DNA of 64,000 nt from Phycisphaerales bacterium. GTDB lineage: Bacteria; Planctomycetota; Phycisphaerae; Phycisphaerales; SM1A02. The position numbers and the translations under genes were made by a program. Of the stretch, positions 1-7,347 are shown piece by piece (position 1 is the stretch's first letter; each line of letters begins with the position of its first letter). Under the pieces are notes generated by a model. That model made no database searches. It saw only the letters and a program-made list of their open reading frames with translations, and was not told the origin of the DNA. The DNA lies in NCBI GenBank assembly GCA_030748575.1, contig JASMLR010000009.1:1-64000 (forward strand), written 5' to 3'.

Positions 1-333
1 GCGGGCGACGACACCTATGAACTGGTGCAGACGGTACTGGCTGGCGGAATCGGTGAACAGGGCGGCTTCGGAGTGACAGTGGCACTGGCCGGCGAGAATC
101 TGCTTGTTGGTGCGCCGGATTACGCCTCGCCGGACGGCGGTACCGTTCACTCCTTCGTGCGTACCTGTCTGGGAGACCTGGATGGCGATCACACTGCGGC
201 GGTCACCGACATGATCAGCATCATCGGGCACTGGAATGGGACCGGCATCATGGTTCAGGATCTGGATCAGGACTTCAACGTAGGCATCGGCGATCTGCTG
301 CTTGCCATGGCCGACTGGGGCGTATGCCCGTAG
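1..333 (+). CDS. C-terminus of secreted FG-GAP/dockerin-type protein (5' partial)
   Basis: The frame is open from the first base of the window, so the gene starts upstream. The visible part begins with an integrin-alpha/FG-GAP-like segment (GENLLVGAPDY). It ends with a dockerin-like calcium-binding pair: GDLDGDHTAAVTD and DLDQDFNVGIGDLLLAMADW, closing on GVCP just before the stop. The same module closes the subtilase at the other end of the window and is typical of secreted Phycisphaerae proteins. A role in extracellular attachment or complex formation is inferred. Enzymatic function cannot be told from this fragment. Confidence 0.75.
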   Translation, partial: AGDDTYELVQTVLAGGIGEQGGFGVTVALAGENLLVGAPDYASPDGGTVHSFVRTCLGDLDGDHTAAVTDMISIIGHWNGTGIMVQDLDQDFNVGIGDLLLAMADWGVCP

Positions 334-361
334 CAGCCATCGCTCGTGTGTGGCGCGTCCA

Positions 362-574
362 GTACTCGAACGTCATCGTTGATGAATCACAATAGAAACC
401 CCCTCCTGCCCCATTGGTTGCACTGTTGTCGCGAACTTCACACTGCACCACGCTTCCATTGCACGAAGACCACGCAGCACCACCGCCCCATGGTGCAGTG
501 TTCGCTGAGAGTTCACAATTCACAAGCGACACCACATTGCTTGATGACCACCCAGCACACACCACCACCCTGCT
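362..574 (-). pseudogene. Remnant of a parallel beta-helix (PMP-like) repeat protein
   Basis: One minus-strand frame translates to about 70 residues with a clear pattern of short repeats: VSLVNCELSANTAPWGGGA, then VVQCEVRDNSATNGAGGGF. Alternating Cys/Asn beta-strands followed by GGG is characteristic of right-handed beta-helix or polymorphic outer-membrane repeats common in secreted planctomycete proteins. The flanking residues of the same frame are arginine-rich and show no repeat, no signal peptide and no domain. I read this as a decayed fragment, not a working gene. A chance match is less likely because two consecutive repeats keep the same spacing. Confidence 0.5.
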
Positions 575-1010
575 GCGCGGCGGCAAGGCCAGGCCCCGAT
601 CCACTCCCCCCAAAAAAACCGCCTCTCTGGGCCCGAAACCGCGGATCACGAGAAAAACTGCTCGAAACGCACCAGACCAGCAAACACCGCGGCAAAGTCG
701 CCGTAGATGGGGGTGAAGTGAGTCACTGACCCCCTCACTTCGGGGCCCAAAAGGACCCCACACAACTCCGACTCTCCTCTCCTCTCTCTCCACCACCGGC
801 CCCGCCCACTCGGCGGGGCCGATGGTATTGAGGCGACGGCCAACGGCAGCCGAGCACCATTCTTGGATTCCGGCAACTTCGCAGCACGCGATCGATGGCC
901 CCGCCCACAGGGGGTGATCGTGGCGGGCCCGCCGGGCCGTCCCGACGCTTCAAGACCGCCAAGCCACACGCGGCGACCACGTTCCCTGACAAACGAGGAT
1001 CGACCGTTCA

Positions 1011-1043
1011 CGCCAGGCATGCCGCCATCCGGCATGCCTGGCG
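1011..1043. repeat. Perfect 14-bp inverted repeat (hairpin)
   Basis: Arms CGCCAGGCATGCCG (1011-1024) and CGGCATGCCTGGCG (1030-1043) are exact reverse complements around a 5-nt loop. No T-run follows on the plus strand, so a classical intrinsic terminator is not supported. It could be a structural element or a palindromic protein site. It lies just upstream of the CRP-like site and the palindrome chain. Confidence 0.7.
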
Positions 1044-1066
1044 AGCGTGGTTGAACACATACGAAC

Positions 1067-1084
1067 ATGTGAATCTATTCACAT
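1067..1084. promoter_or_regulatory. Candidate CRP/FNR-type operator
   Basis: The sequence ATGTGAAT-CT-ATTCACAT is a perfect 8+8 bp palindrome. It contains TGTGA-N6-TCACA, the core recognised by proteobacterial CRP. The nearest downstream gene is dut, whose start is about 380 bp away. Whether this organism has a regulator of that specificity cannot be told from the window. The match is seen directly; the function is inferred. Confidence 0.45.
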
Positions 1085-1102
1085 AGTGAAACACGACCTC
1101 TT

Positions 1103-1153
1103 TGGCGTAGATACGCCAGAAACTGGCGCGTTGCCAGTATTCTGGCCGAATAC
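1103..1153. repeat. Chain of four interleaved inverted repeats
   Basis: Four palindromes overlap end to end: TGGCGTA/TACGCCA (1103-1118), CGCCAG/CTGGCG (1114-1128), GCCAG/CTGGC (1133-1146) and GTATTC/GAATAC (1137-1153). Arms are shared between neighbours, so the hairpins of the first pair are mutually exclusive, as are those of the last pair. This could be an RNA switch-like structure or a cluster of operators. No known family was recognised. Confidence 0.6.
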
Positions 1154-1463
1154 GGGTGCAGGATGGTGCGTTCAGCTCGTCCGCGCCGGACCCGCACATC
1201 CCGCACATGGAGCTCAGAGACATCTCGAAACCCCGATCACATGCCGAGAGCAATCGCGCAGCACATGAGGCCAAACCGCGCCCGCGGATTGCTGGCGCCA
1301 TCCGCGCCGCCGATTCCGTGATTCACTCCGTAGACCGCGTGCTGCGGCCGGACTGTGAGCCGCCGTTCGTCACGACGTGTGGCGGCCTCTCGCGGCTTCG
1401 CTCCACCACCAACTGAGATCGCCACCGCACCCTGACAGGCGTAGCCCGCTACCGTAGCGGCCC

Positions 1464-1931
1464 ATGGCACCCACCCTTCGCGTTCAAACCCTGTCCGACC
1501 TAGCCCACGTGCCGGCCTATCAATCTGACGGTGCTGCCGGGCTCGACCTGCACGCGGCCATCGCCGAGCCGGTCTCTCTCGCACCAGGGGCCATTGAACT
1601 GATCCCGATCGGCATTGCCATTGCCCTTCCACCCGGCCACGAGGGCCAGGTGCGGCCGCGGTCGGGCCTGGCTTCACGCTTCGGCGTCACGCTTCCCAAC
1701 GCTCCGGGAACCATCGATGAGGACTATCGGGGCGAGGTGAAGGTGCCGCTCATCAACCTCGGCCGAGATGCATTCACGATCGAACCGGGCATGCGAATTG
1801 CGCAGATGGTCGTGTCGCCGGTCACCCACTGCGTCATCGAGGCCGTGGACGCACTCGACGCCACACAACGAGGTCGGGGCGGGTTCGGATCAACCGGTGT
1901 TCACAGCGGCGCCGCAACGCCTACGACCTGA
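1464..1931 (+). CDS. dut: dUTP diphosphatase
   Basis: Trimeric dUTPase (155 aa, usual length) that hydrolyses dUTP to dUMP and PPi. It limits uracil in DNA and supplies dTMP synthesis in the cytoplasm. All five motifs are visible in order: SDGAAGLDLHA (21-31), PRSGLASRFGV (64-74), NAPGTIDEDYRGEV (79-92) with the catalytic Asp region, GMRIAQMV (109-116) and the C-terminal lid RGRGGFGST (136-144). The start is the ATG directly before the conserved strand. The gene's 3' end overlaps the convergent BshB1-like gene by 31 bp, so the two transcripts are antisense at their tails. Confidence 0.95.
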   Translation: MAPTLRVQTLSDLAHVPAYQSDGAAGLDLHAAIAEPVSLAPGAIELIPIGIAIALPPGHEGQVRPRSGLASRFGVTLPNAPGTIDEDYRGEVKVPLINLGRDAFTIEPGMRIAQMVVSPVTHCVIEAVDALDATQRGRGGFGSTGVHSGAATPTT

Positions 1932-2608
1932 TCGAGCCCCTGCAGGCCGATCGGCTCACGCGCAAAGAAAGGCTCCGCAGCCTCGGCTCCGATGCGGCTC
2001 CCGAAGTAGGCGCCTGCGTGCTCAACCCATTCAACCACCCTCCGGTTCGCCTCGGGCTTCACGAACTGGCTGTCGTAGGCGACGATGGCAGCACGCTTCC
2101 GGTCCTGATACCCGCTGATGTCCAGGAGGAAGGACGGCGACGGGACGATGCGCAGATGCGTGCAGTAGTAGTGAAAGAGCCACGTGGGATACACCGGCTC
2201 GCCCGGGAGATCCGTCTTCGTGAGCTTCGCATCGAAGCGTGCATCCTCAACGATCCGCGTAGTCGCGATGTGGTCCGGATGGGCGTCCTCCGGATAGGGA
2301 ACAAACAGCACGTCCGCCTGATGCTCACGAATGATGCCGGCAACAGCATGCCTCGCTTCCAGCGTGTGCTGCACGCGCCGGTTCGGAAGCCCCACCTGAA
2401 CCCGCCGCACACCCAGCAGGTCGGCCGCCGCCGCCGCCTCGGCAGCCCGCGTCTCCGGGTCGCCCATGGGGGTTGGTTCGCCGTCGGTCATGTCGACCAA
2501 CACCACATCGTGTCCCTGATCGACAAACCTGGCAATCGACCCCCCCATGCCAAGTTCCTGATCGTCCGGATGCGGGCCAAAGACGAGCATGCGTGCCATG
2601 GCCCTCAT
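1901..2608 (-). CDS. PIG-L family deacetylase, BshB1-like
   Basis: Zinc-dependent LmbE/PIG-L N-deacetylase, 235 aa. Metal-binding motifs are HPDDQE (13-18) and AHPDH (109-113). The C-terminal GSRIGAEAAEPF resembles the G-x5-AE-F ending of BshB1, which removes acetyl from GlcNAc-malate in bacillithiol synthesis. LmbE relatives act on other GlcNAc conjugates, and no bshA or bshC is seen nearby, so the substrate is an inference. Three Met codons lie close together at the N-terminus (residues 1, 4 and 7); the true start may be one of the inner ones. It overlaps dut convergently at its end. Confidence 0.8.
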   Translation of the reverse strand: MRAMARMLVFGPHPDDQELGMGGSIARFVDQGHDVVLVDMTDGEPTPMGDPETRAAEAAAAADLLGVRRVQVGLPNRRVQHTLEARHAVAGIIREHQADVLFVPYPEDAHPDHIATTRIVEDARFDAKLTKTDLPGEPVYPTWLFHYYCTHLRIVPSPSFLLDISGYQDRKRAAIVAYDSQFVKPEANRRVVEWVEHAGAYFGSRIGAEAAEPFFAREPIGLQGLDQVVGVAAPL

Positions 2609-2623
2609 GGTACCCCGTCATGT

Positions 2624-2715
2624 CGCCCTCACGGTGAGCCGCGACCGCCCGCAGCCAGATGATGCGCTCACGCGCCGCGTGTGAACGGCGCAGCCGCCCT
2701 CACGGTGAACCGCGA
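2624..2715. repeat. Imperfect 21-bp direct repeat pair
   Basis: CGCCCTCACGGTGAGCCGCG (2624-2643) recurs as CGCCCTCACGGTGAACCGCG (2695-2714), 71 bp apart, with one mismatch. The second copy covers the stop codon of the upstream hypothetical gene; the first lies between that gene and the BshB1-like start. It could be a small segmental duplication or paired regulator sites. Confidence 0.5.
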
Positions 2716-3932
2716 ACCATTGCTGCGGCCAGCGCCTCGATCTCGTCGCAGACGCGCCGCCACCGTCTGGTGCTCCGCGAACTCGCCAGGTGGTGGCGGC
2801 ACTCCATGAGGGCCAACAGCCGACCTGCCGACACCCGGTCGATGTTCGCGGGAAGCCTCCAGGTCAGCCGCTCGGCGGGATCCTGCGGCCAGGCAATCAG
2901 CGCCAAGGCCTCCGGCAGTTGAGATGGTGGCCCCAGGCTCCGCGCCAGCTCCGCAACGCGCCGGTGCAGGGCCGCACCGTCCTCGCCGCGCTCGATCTGC
3001 CGCGCCGCGTCCACGAACCGGGCCCGCGCCGCCGCATCCTGAAAGGCCGCGCCGGCGGCGGCGGCAAAGTTGCGTCTGGCCGACGCTGCCCCATGGAGAT
3101 TCTCCATGGCGGCCCGCATGCCTGGATGCAGCATGGGATCTTCACAGTCCAGCAGCCATCCTGACTGTGACTCCAACCGGATCAACGCCTCCACGAGCCG
3201 ATCATTCAACACGCGAACCGCACCTCGAGCCTGCACCGGCGTGGTCCACTCCGGCACCTCCATCGCGTTGATGGCCGACTGCACGGCCGACATGACGCTG
3301 CCGATGCTCTCCGGCGACGCTTCCGAGCCGATCATGGCGTCGAACGCCGCCGTAATGGCCCGCTCGACCGCGCGGGGCGCTCCAGCCGCCTGAAGCGACC
3401 GCACCAACTCCGAGGCGATCCGCGCTCGCGGGCCGGGCCCGTGCAGGGCGGCGCGTTCCGCCAGGCCCGCGCTGGCCTGGAGGCGATCCTGCGGGGGCGT
3501 CGCCATCACCGCAGCCAGCACGGAAGAAGCCTCGTCCGGCCCGGCGGCGTCGATCCATGCGTCGATGCGATCGAGCGACCGCGCCCAACACGCCACAACG
3601 ACCAGGCCGCAGGCGTCCTCGGTCTTTGCGCACCAATCGAGTACGTCGATCAGCATGGTCCGAACCGTGCGTTTCTGCGCCGCGGTGGGATTCCCCGATC
3701 CGTCCCGCCGACCCCATCGCGCAGCCTCCCCCGCGATCCGCCGCCTGAGCGCGGCGATCCAGGGTTGATCGAGCGAGGCTTGATCGCGCTGCGTCACCAC
3801 ACGACGGTACCGCAGCCGCCCCGCGTTTGCTGTTCGGGGTCCGCTCTCTTGAGACCCGATTTCTCGAGACCCGATTTCTCGAGACCCGCGCTCACGACAC
3901 CCGCTGCCGCTGCATCTGCCGCTGACGTCCAC
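2700..3932 (-). CDS. Hypothetical protein, alpha-helical
   Basis: Not recognised. The product is up to 410 aa, rich in Ala and Arg, and predicted helical throughout, with no signal peptide, membrane segment or catalytic motif. The longest frame begins at a GTG inside the end of truA. Its first 40 residues come from a 15-bp tandem repeat (GSREI units), so translation may instead begin at GTG codons near 3800 or 3797. The conserved-looking part starts about residue 50 (SLDQPWIAALRRRIAGEA). It follows truA in the same direction, consistent with cotranscription. The long open frame and normal codon use support it as a real gene. Confidence 0.6.
   Translation of the reverse strand: MDVSGRCSGSGCRERGSREIGSREIGSQESGPRTANAGRLRYRRVVTQRDQASLDQPWIAALRRRIAGEAARWGRRDGSGNPTAAQKRTVRTMLIDVLDWCAKTEDACGLVVVACWARSLDRIDAWIDAAGPDEASSVLAAVMATPPQDRLQASAGLAERAALHGPGPRARIASELVRSLQAAGAPRAVERAITAAFDAMIGSEASPESIGSVMSAVQSAINAMEVPEWTTPVQARGAVRVLNDRLVEALIRLESQSGWLLDCEDPMLHPGMRAAMENLHGAASARRNFAAAAGAAFQDAAARARFVDAARQIERGEDGAALHRRVAELARSLGPPSQLPEALALIAWPQDPAERLTWRLPANIDRVSAGRLLALMECRHHLASSRSTRRWRRVCDEIEALAAAMVRGSP
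3850..3888. repeat. 15-bp tandem repeat, 2.6 copies
   Basis: The unit CGAGACCCGATTTCT is repeated at 3850-3864 (one mismatch), 3865-3879 and in part at 3880-3888. It lies just beyond the truA stop and in the N-terminal extension of the hypothetical gene, where each unit would encode five residues. This suggests slippage in a linker region. Confidence 0.7.
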
Positions 3933-4713
3933 ATCCTGGAGGCCCGTACCGGATCCAGAGCAGGGCGAGCCCCTCTGGCGGCATCGTCACGCCGGCAGCC
4001 GCGCGATCACGGGCCGACATCGATGCCTCGATCGACTCGACGCTCCGCCGCCCCGCGCCGACCTCCACAAGCGTGCCGGCGATGATCCGCACCATGTTCC
4101 AGAGGAATCCCTCGCCGGACACCGTGATGGCCAGTTCACGACCTCCCGTGAGCTCGACGTCACACGCATGCACTTCCCGCACGGTCGACTCACGACCGTG
4201 ATTGAGCCGCGTGAAACTCGCGAAGTCGTGGCGGCCGACCAGATGCGATGCTGCTGCGTTCATGGCGTCAAGATCCTGCTGCCACGGAACCCACGCAACA
4301 TATCGACGATCAAACAAAGGACGCTCGTGCGCTTCACGGCGATCAAACGCAACCCGATATCGATAGGCCTTCGCCTCGACATCACCAATGACGTTGAAGG
4401 CGTCCGGTACCACTTCCGCTTCCGTGACTCGAATGTCACCCGGAAGCCTTGATGAAATGGCCGGCGCAAGTCTGTCGACGTCAATCTCACTTGCGGTGTC
4501 AAATGCGGCCGTCTGCCCCAGTGCATGCACGCCCGAGTCGGTGCGAGACGCGCCGTGTACGGAAACTTCCTCGCGTACCACATGCCGCACCGCCTGCTCC
4601 AAGACTCCCTGCGCGGTGCGAAGGGGCGGTTCGCCCGGGGGATGCTGCTTCTGCCAGCCCTTGAAGTCGGTGCCGTCGTAGGCCACCGTGAGTTTGATAC
4701 GGCGCGTGGCCAC
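3892..4713 (-). CDS. truA: tRNA pseudouridine(38-40) synthase TruA
   Basis: Converts uridines 38-40 of the tRNA anticodon arm to pseudouridine. The 273-aa product is typical of the family. The catalytic aspartate is D59 in GASRTDSGVHA; the second-half signature FLWNMVRIIAGTLVEVGAG is also present. The start is GTG (4713), two bases after the stop of the upstream P-loop gene, so the two are likely cotranscribed. The last 15 residues are a low-complexity Gln/Arg tail not needed for the fold, overlapping the start of the next frame. Confidence 0.95.
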   Translation of the reverse strand: MATRRIKLTVAYDGTDFKGWQKQHPPGEPPLRTAQGVLEQAVRHVVREEVSVHGASRTDSGVHALGQTAAFDTASEIDVDRLAPAISSRLPGDIRVTEAEVVPDAFNVIGDVEAKAYRYRVAFDRREAHERPLFDRRYVAWVPWQQDLDAMNAAASHLVGRHDFASFTRLNHGRESTVREVHACDVELTGGRELAITVSGEGFLWNMVRIIAGTLVEVGAGRRSVESIEASMSARDRAAAGVTMPPEGLALLWIRYGPPGCGRQRQMQRQRVS

Positions 4714-4715
4714 GG

Positions 4716-5846
4716 TCAGTGGCCGAACAGGTTTCCGGGCGCAAACATCCGCTCGGATTCAAAGTACTCCAGGGCCGCATCGACATCAGGGAAGATCTTG
4801 GTCGCCGTTTCGGTGATGAACGGCGAGGGCGGCTTGGCCGGCTTCCACACCACATAGACCTCCTTGGTGTGCTCCCAGGCGTGCTGGAGTTCCCGCTCAA
4901 CGCCACTGGAAAGGCCGGGAATCCCCCCTGGCAATTCAGGAACCAGCGACACGATCATGTCACTCTGGTCGATCAGTTTGAAGTCTCGCATGTAGATCTG
5001 GCCGTCCACATCGCCTGCGATGTCCAGCACTTCCCGCACGCTGACCTTCAACTCCCGCCCCTCCCGACCGCCGTACGCATGCGGGGTGACGTCGATCCAA
5101 TCCTGCCCGGTCTTCGCTGCCTCAATGGCCCGGTCGAGCAGAAGTTTCTCGTCAACATCGGCAGGATCGAAGGTGATGAAGTGCTCCGCGAGCGCATCTC
5201 GGAACCGGCCGATTTCTTCAAGCACATCGGGCATGTCCATGACGTGACTCATGGGGAATGACGGATACACACGCTTCATTTCCGGTCGCGTCACCAGACG
5301 CAGGCACGTCTCATACGTGTCCTTCTGGCGGCCACGACTCAGAATGTAGAACTGGTCGGCACATCCCATCGCACTTGCGAGCAGTTCGGTGGCGAGAATC
5401 TCTTCCTCCCGCCACACCATGCAGTCCTTCAGCGTCGCGTCGATGTCGTGCTCGTCATGGAGACGATCGTGCACGACCTCGATGTTGTCGAGCAGACATA
5501 TGAACATGTCGGGCTTCAGCTTTTCCATCTGATCAAAATCAAAGGCGCTGAAGAGACCGTGCCGCCACCGGAACGTCGCGTGGGTGTTGACGATCAGATC
5601 GGGGCAATCGACCACGGGGGTGGTTTCGGCAATGATGTCCTTGAACGCCGCCCGACGCAGCGAGGACAACCTGCTGAGCGGAAGATCCAGAATGCGACCC
5701 GGACGAATGTCCGGCGCTTCCTGATACATCATGTTTCCAACGTGAAACAACTCGATCCGCTGGCCCCGCGTTCCGGCGAGGGCCCGAACGGCCTCGAGAT
5801 ACTGCTTCTTGTCAATTCCAATCTGGCCGGTGATCACTGCTCTCAT
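4716..5846 (-). CDS. Nucleotide-kinase-like and deoxyribosyltransferase-like two-domain protein
   Basis: No precise family name can be given. The N-terminal part (MRAVITGQIGIDKKQYLEA) looks like a nucleoside-monophosphate-kinase P-loop with a non-standard Walker A (GQIGIDKK in place of GxxxxGK[ST]). A conserved DNIEVVHDRL segment follows. The C-terminal part (DFKLIDQSDMIVSLVPE, then SSGVERELQHAWEH) resembles nucleoside 2-deoxyribosyltransferase-like proteins, with the D-x-ADM-V and E-x2-A pattern. The ATG at 5846 is preferred over 5870 because the strand-P-loop starts at once. A role in nucleotide sensing or salvage is inferred. It lies immediately upstream of truA. Confidence 0.65.
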   Translation of the reverse strand: MRAVITGQIGIDKKQYLEAVRALAGTRGQRIELFHVGNMMYQEAPDIRPGRILDLPLSRLSSLRRAAFKDIIAETTPVVDCPDLIVNTHATFRWRHGLFSAFDFDQMEKLKPDMFICLLDNIEVVHDRLHDEHDIDATLKDCMVWREEEILATELLASAMGCADQFYILSRGRQKDTYETCLRLVTRPEMKRVYPSFPMSHVMDMPDVLEEIGRFRDALAEHFITFDPADVDEKLLLDRAIEAAKTGQDWIDVTPHAYGGREGRELKVSVREVLDIAGDVDGQIYMRDFKLIDQSDMIVSLVPELPGGIPGLSSGVERELQHAWEHTKEVYVVWKPAKPPSPFITETATKIFPDVDAALEYFESERMFAPGNLFGH

Positions 5847-5871
5847 GGGGGCAGGATACCACCGGAGCACA

Positions 5872-6543
5872 TCAACCCGCGTTGGAACCCGGGGTTCCCC
5901 GATAGGTCTTCAGCCACGCGGCGTGGGCTCGAGGAGGCTCGGCGCGGCGTCCCCGTGAGCGTGCGAACACCACAGCCAGGGCGGAAACCACAACGGCCAG
6001 CACAATAGCGGCGATGATCCACTGCAGAGCCCCGAAGGTGTTCCTCGATGCAATCCCGTATCCCACCAACATGCCGGCAAAGAACTGCATCGGGGCGGTC
6101 ACAACAACACACGACCAGGTTGCGACGATGAACCGCCACGGTCGAAGATGCATGAGGCCGGCCACCGTGATTGCCGGCGTTCGGCTGCCTGGAATGAACC
6201 TGGCAGCCACCACAACCCAGATGCCCCGCTGGTCGATCTGGTGCTTTGCCTGAAGCAAGCGCTTGGGGTGCAGAAACTTTCTGATGATTCTCCGGTGCAG
6301 CAATCGCGTCCCGAACGCGGTGCACCACATGAACCACAGCATGTCAGCGGTAGCCACGCCAATGATCGCTGCAATGAGGGTTGGCACCCAGACCGTCGGC
6401 CCGAGCATCTGCTCACCAATCAGAACCCCGGCAGGAATGATGATGATGTCTTCACCGATGGGAATGCCGATGCCACTGGCCAGCAACAACCCCAATACGA
6501 CCCAAGGCAGGTACTCGGCGTATTGGGTGATGAATTCGGTCAT
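5872..6543 (-). CDS. DedA family membrane protein (second of tandem pair)
   Basis: A 223-aa polytopic inner-membrane protein of the DedA/VTT family. Members are linked to undecaprenyl-phosphate or phospholipid translocation and membrane homeostasis. The signatures are GIGIPIGEDIIIIPAG near the N-terminus and RFIPGSRTPAITVAGLMH in the middle, with the paired Arg residues. Hydrophobic segments lie at the N-terminus, around 45-70 and in the C-terminal third. The start ATG overlaps the stop of the upstream DedA gene by 4 bp (ATGA), which fixes the start and shows translational coupling. Confidence 0.88.
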   Translation of the reverse strand: MTEFITQYAEYLPWVVLGLLLASGIGIPIGEDIIIIPAGVLIGEQMLGPTVWVPTLIAAIIGVATADMLWFMWCTAFGTRLLHRRIIRKFLHPKRLLQAKHQIDQRGIWVVVAARFIPGSRTPAITVAGLMHLRPWRFIVATWSCVVVTAPMQFFAGMLVGYGIASRNTFGALQWIIAAIVLAVVVSALAVVFARSRGRRAEPPRAHAAWLKTYRGTPGSNAG

Positions 6544-7322
6544 GTCGGGGCTCGGTGGATGGGTGCCTTGCACGCTTCTCGAAGCCAACGCATCCGAGCC
6601 CTCGGTCGATGTCGTCGGCCACTCTTGTGTCGTCGAATCCACCACGCTACCACGACGAGAAGCAAAATGCCTCCCCCGATGAGCAATGCGTCCCGAAGAT
6701 GTTGCTCGTGCACCGACGCTCCAAGTCCCTTGGCGATCAGCCAGCCCAAGAAAAGTTGCCACGCAACGCTCTTCGCTGCCCCGACACACTCGCCCAGCAT
6801 GAATCGCCCGACGGGCATGTGCGCCAGCCCGGCCGCCGTGATCACGGGCGTGCGGGCGGCGGGAAGAATCCGGCCCATGATGATGACCCACGCCCCCCAG
6901 CGGTCCAGCAGGTACTTGATCTCCAACACCCGCCTCGGGTGAAACATCCTGCGGAAGAAGCGAACGCCCAGCAACCGGTGGGCAAACCGCCGCACCAGCA
7001 ACATCCAGATGAGGTCCGCAAGCACGACGCCGGCCCACGCCGCCGCGATCGTGCCCCAGAGAGGCAACACGCCCCGCTCGATCAGGAACCCGGCGGGGAC
7101 AATCAGAATCTCCTCGCTGATGGGAATGCCGACCCCAGCGAGCATGATCACCCCGAAGAGCAGCCATGGGCCATCTTCGCTCAGCGAGTCCTCGACCTTC
7201 TGCTCGACGCGGCCCTTGATCGAGTGCGGATCCTTGATCAGCGATGGCTGCTCACCTGCACCCGCCGGCGCCGCCAGCACCAGCAGTGCCAGCAGCGGCC
7301 ACATCCAGAAGCGTGCCGTCAT
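6540..7322 (-). CDS. DedA family membrane protein (first of tandem pair)
   Basis: A 260-aa DedA/VTT-domain protein. It has an N-terminal hydrophobic or signal-like segment (WPLLALLVLAAPAGAG), a short polar loop, then the DedA core: GVGIPISEEILIVPAG and RILPAARTPVITAAGLAHM. It is longer than its downstream partner because of the N-terminal leader and an Arg-rich C-terminal tail. The pair probably arose by duplication but the sequences have diverged strongly outside the motifs. Substrate is unknown; lipid carrier recycling is the likely class of function. Confidence 0.88.
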   Translation of the reverse strand: MTARFWMWPLLALLVLAAPAGAGEQPSLIKDPHSIKGRVEQKVEDSLSEDGPWLLFGVIMLAGVGIPISEEILIVPAGFLIERGVLPLWGTIAAAWAGVVLADLIWMLLVRRFAHRLLGVRFFRRMFHPRRVLEIKYLLDRWGAWVIIMGRILPAARTPVITAAGLAHMPVGRFMLGECVGAAKSVAWQLFLGWLIAKGLGASVHEQHLRDALLIGGGILLLVVVAWWIRRHKSGRRHRPRARMRWLREACKAPIHRAPT

Positions 7323-7347
7323 GCCCGGAGCGTAGCGGTTCGTGCCG

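Larger units (their letters stand above)
334..1463. other. 1.1-kb gene-poor intergenic region
   Basis: No open frame here looks like an intact gene. Plus-strand frames are rich in His, Pro and Thr and look like shadows. The minus strand holds a remnant of a beta-helix repeat gene (362-574). A hairpin with 8-bp arms, GAAGTGAG and CTCACTTC, lies at 715-741. The stretch 1011-1153 carries an unusually dense set of inverted repeats, listed separately. Nothing recognisable was seen between 742 and 1010 or between 1154 and 1463, apart from whatever promoter serves dut. Confidence 0.6.

Noticed and set aside
1011-1043. Intrinsic terminator
   Set aside because: The stem is perfect but no T-run follows on either strand, and it lies about 680 bp after the nearest stop codon.
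334-1463. Possible RNase P, tmRNA or SRP RNA in the gene-poor region
   Set aside because: No conserved core sequence of these RNAs was recognised by eye. The palindromes alone do not support a call.
6544-7167. A 431-residue minus frame covering both DedA genes
   Set aside because: The part before 6543 is an Arg/Gly-rich shadow of the first DedA gene in another frame. The second DedA begins at 6543 with a 4-bp overlap.
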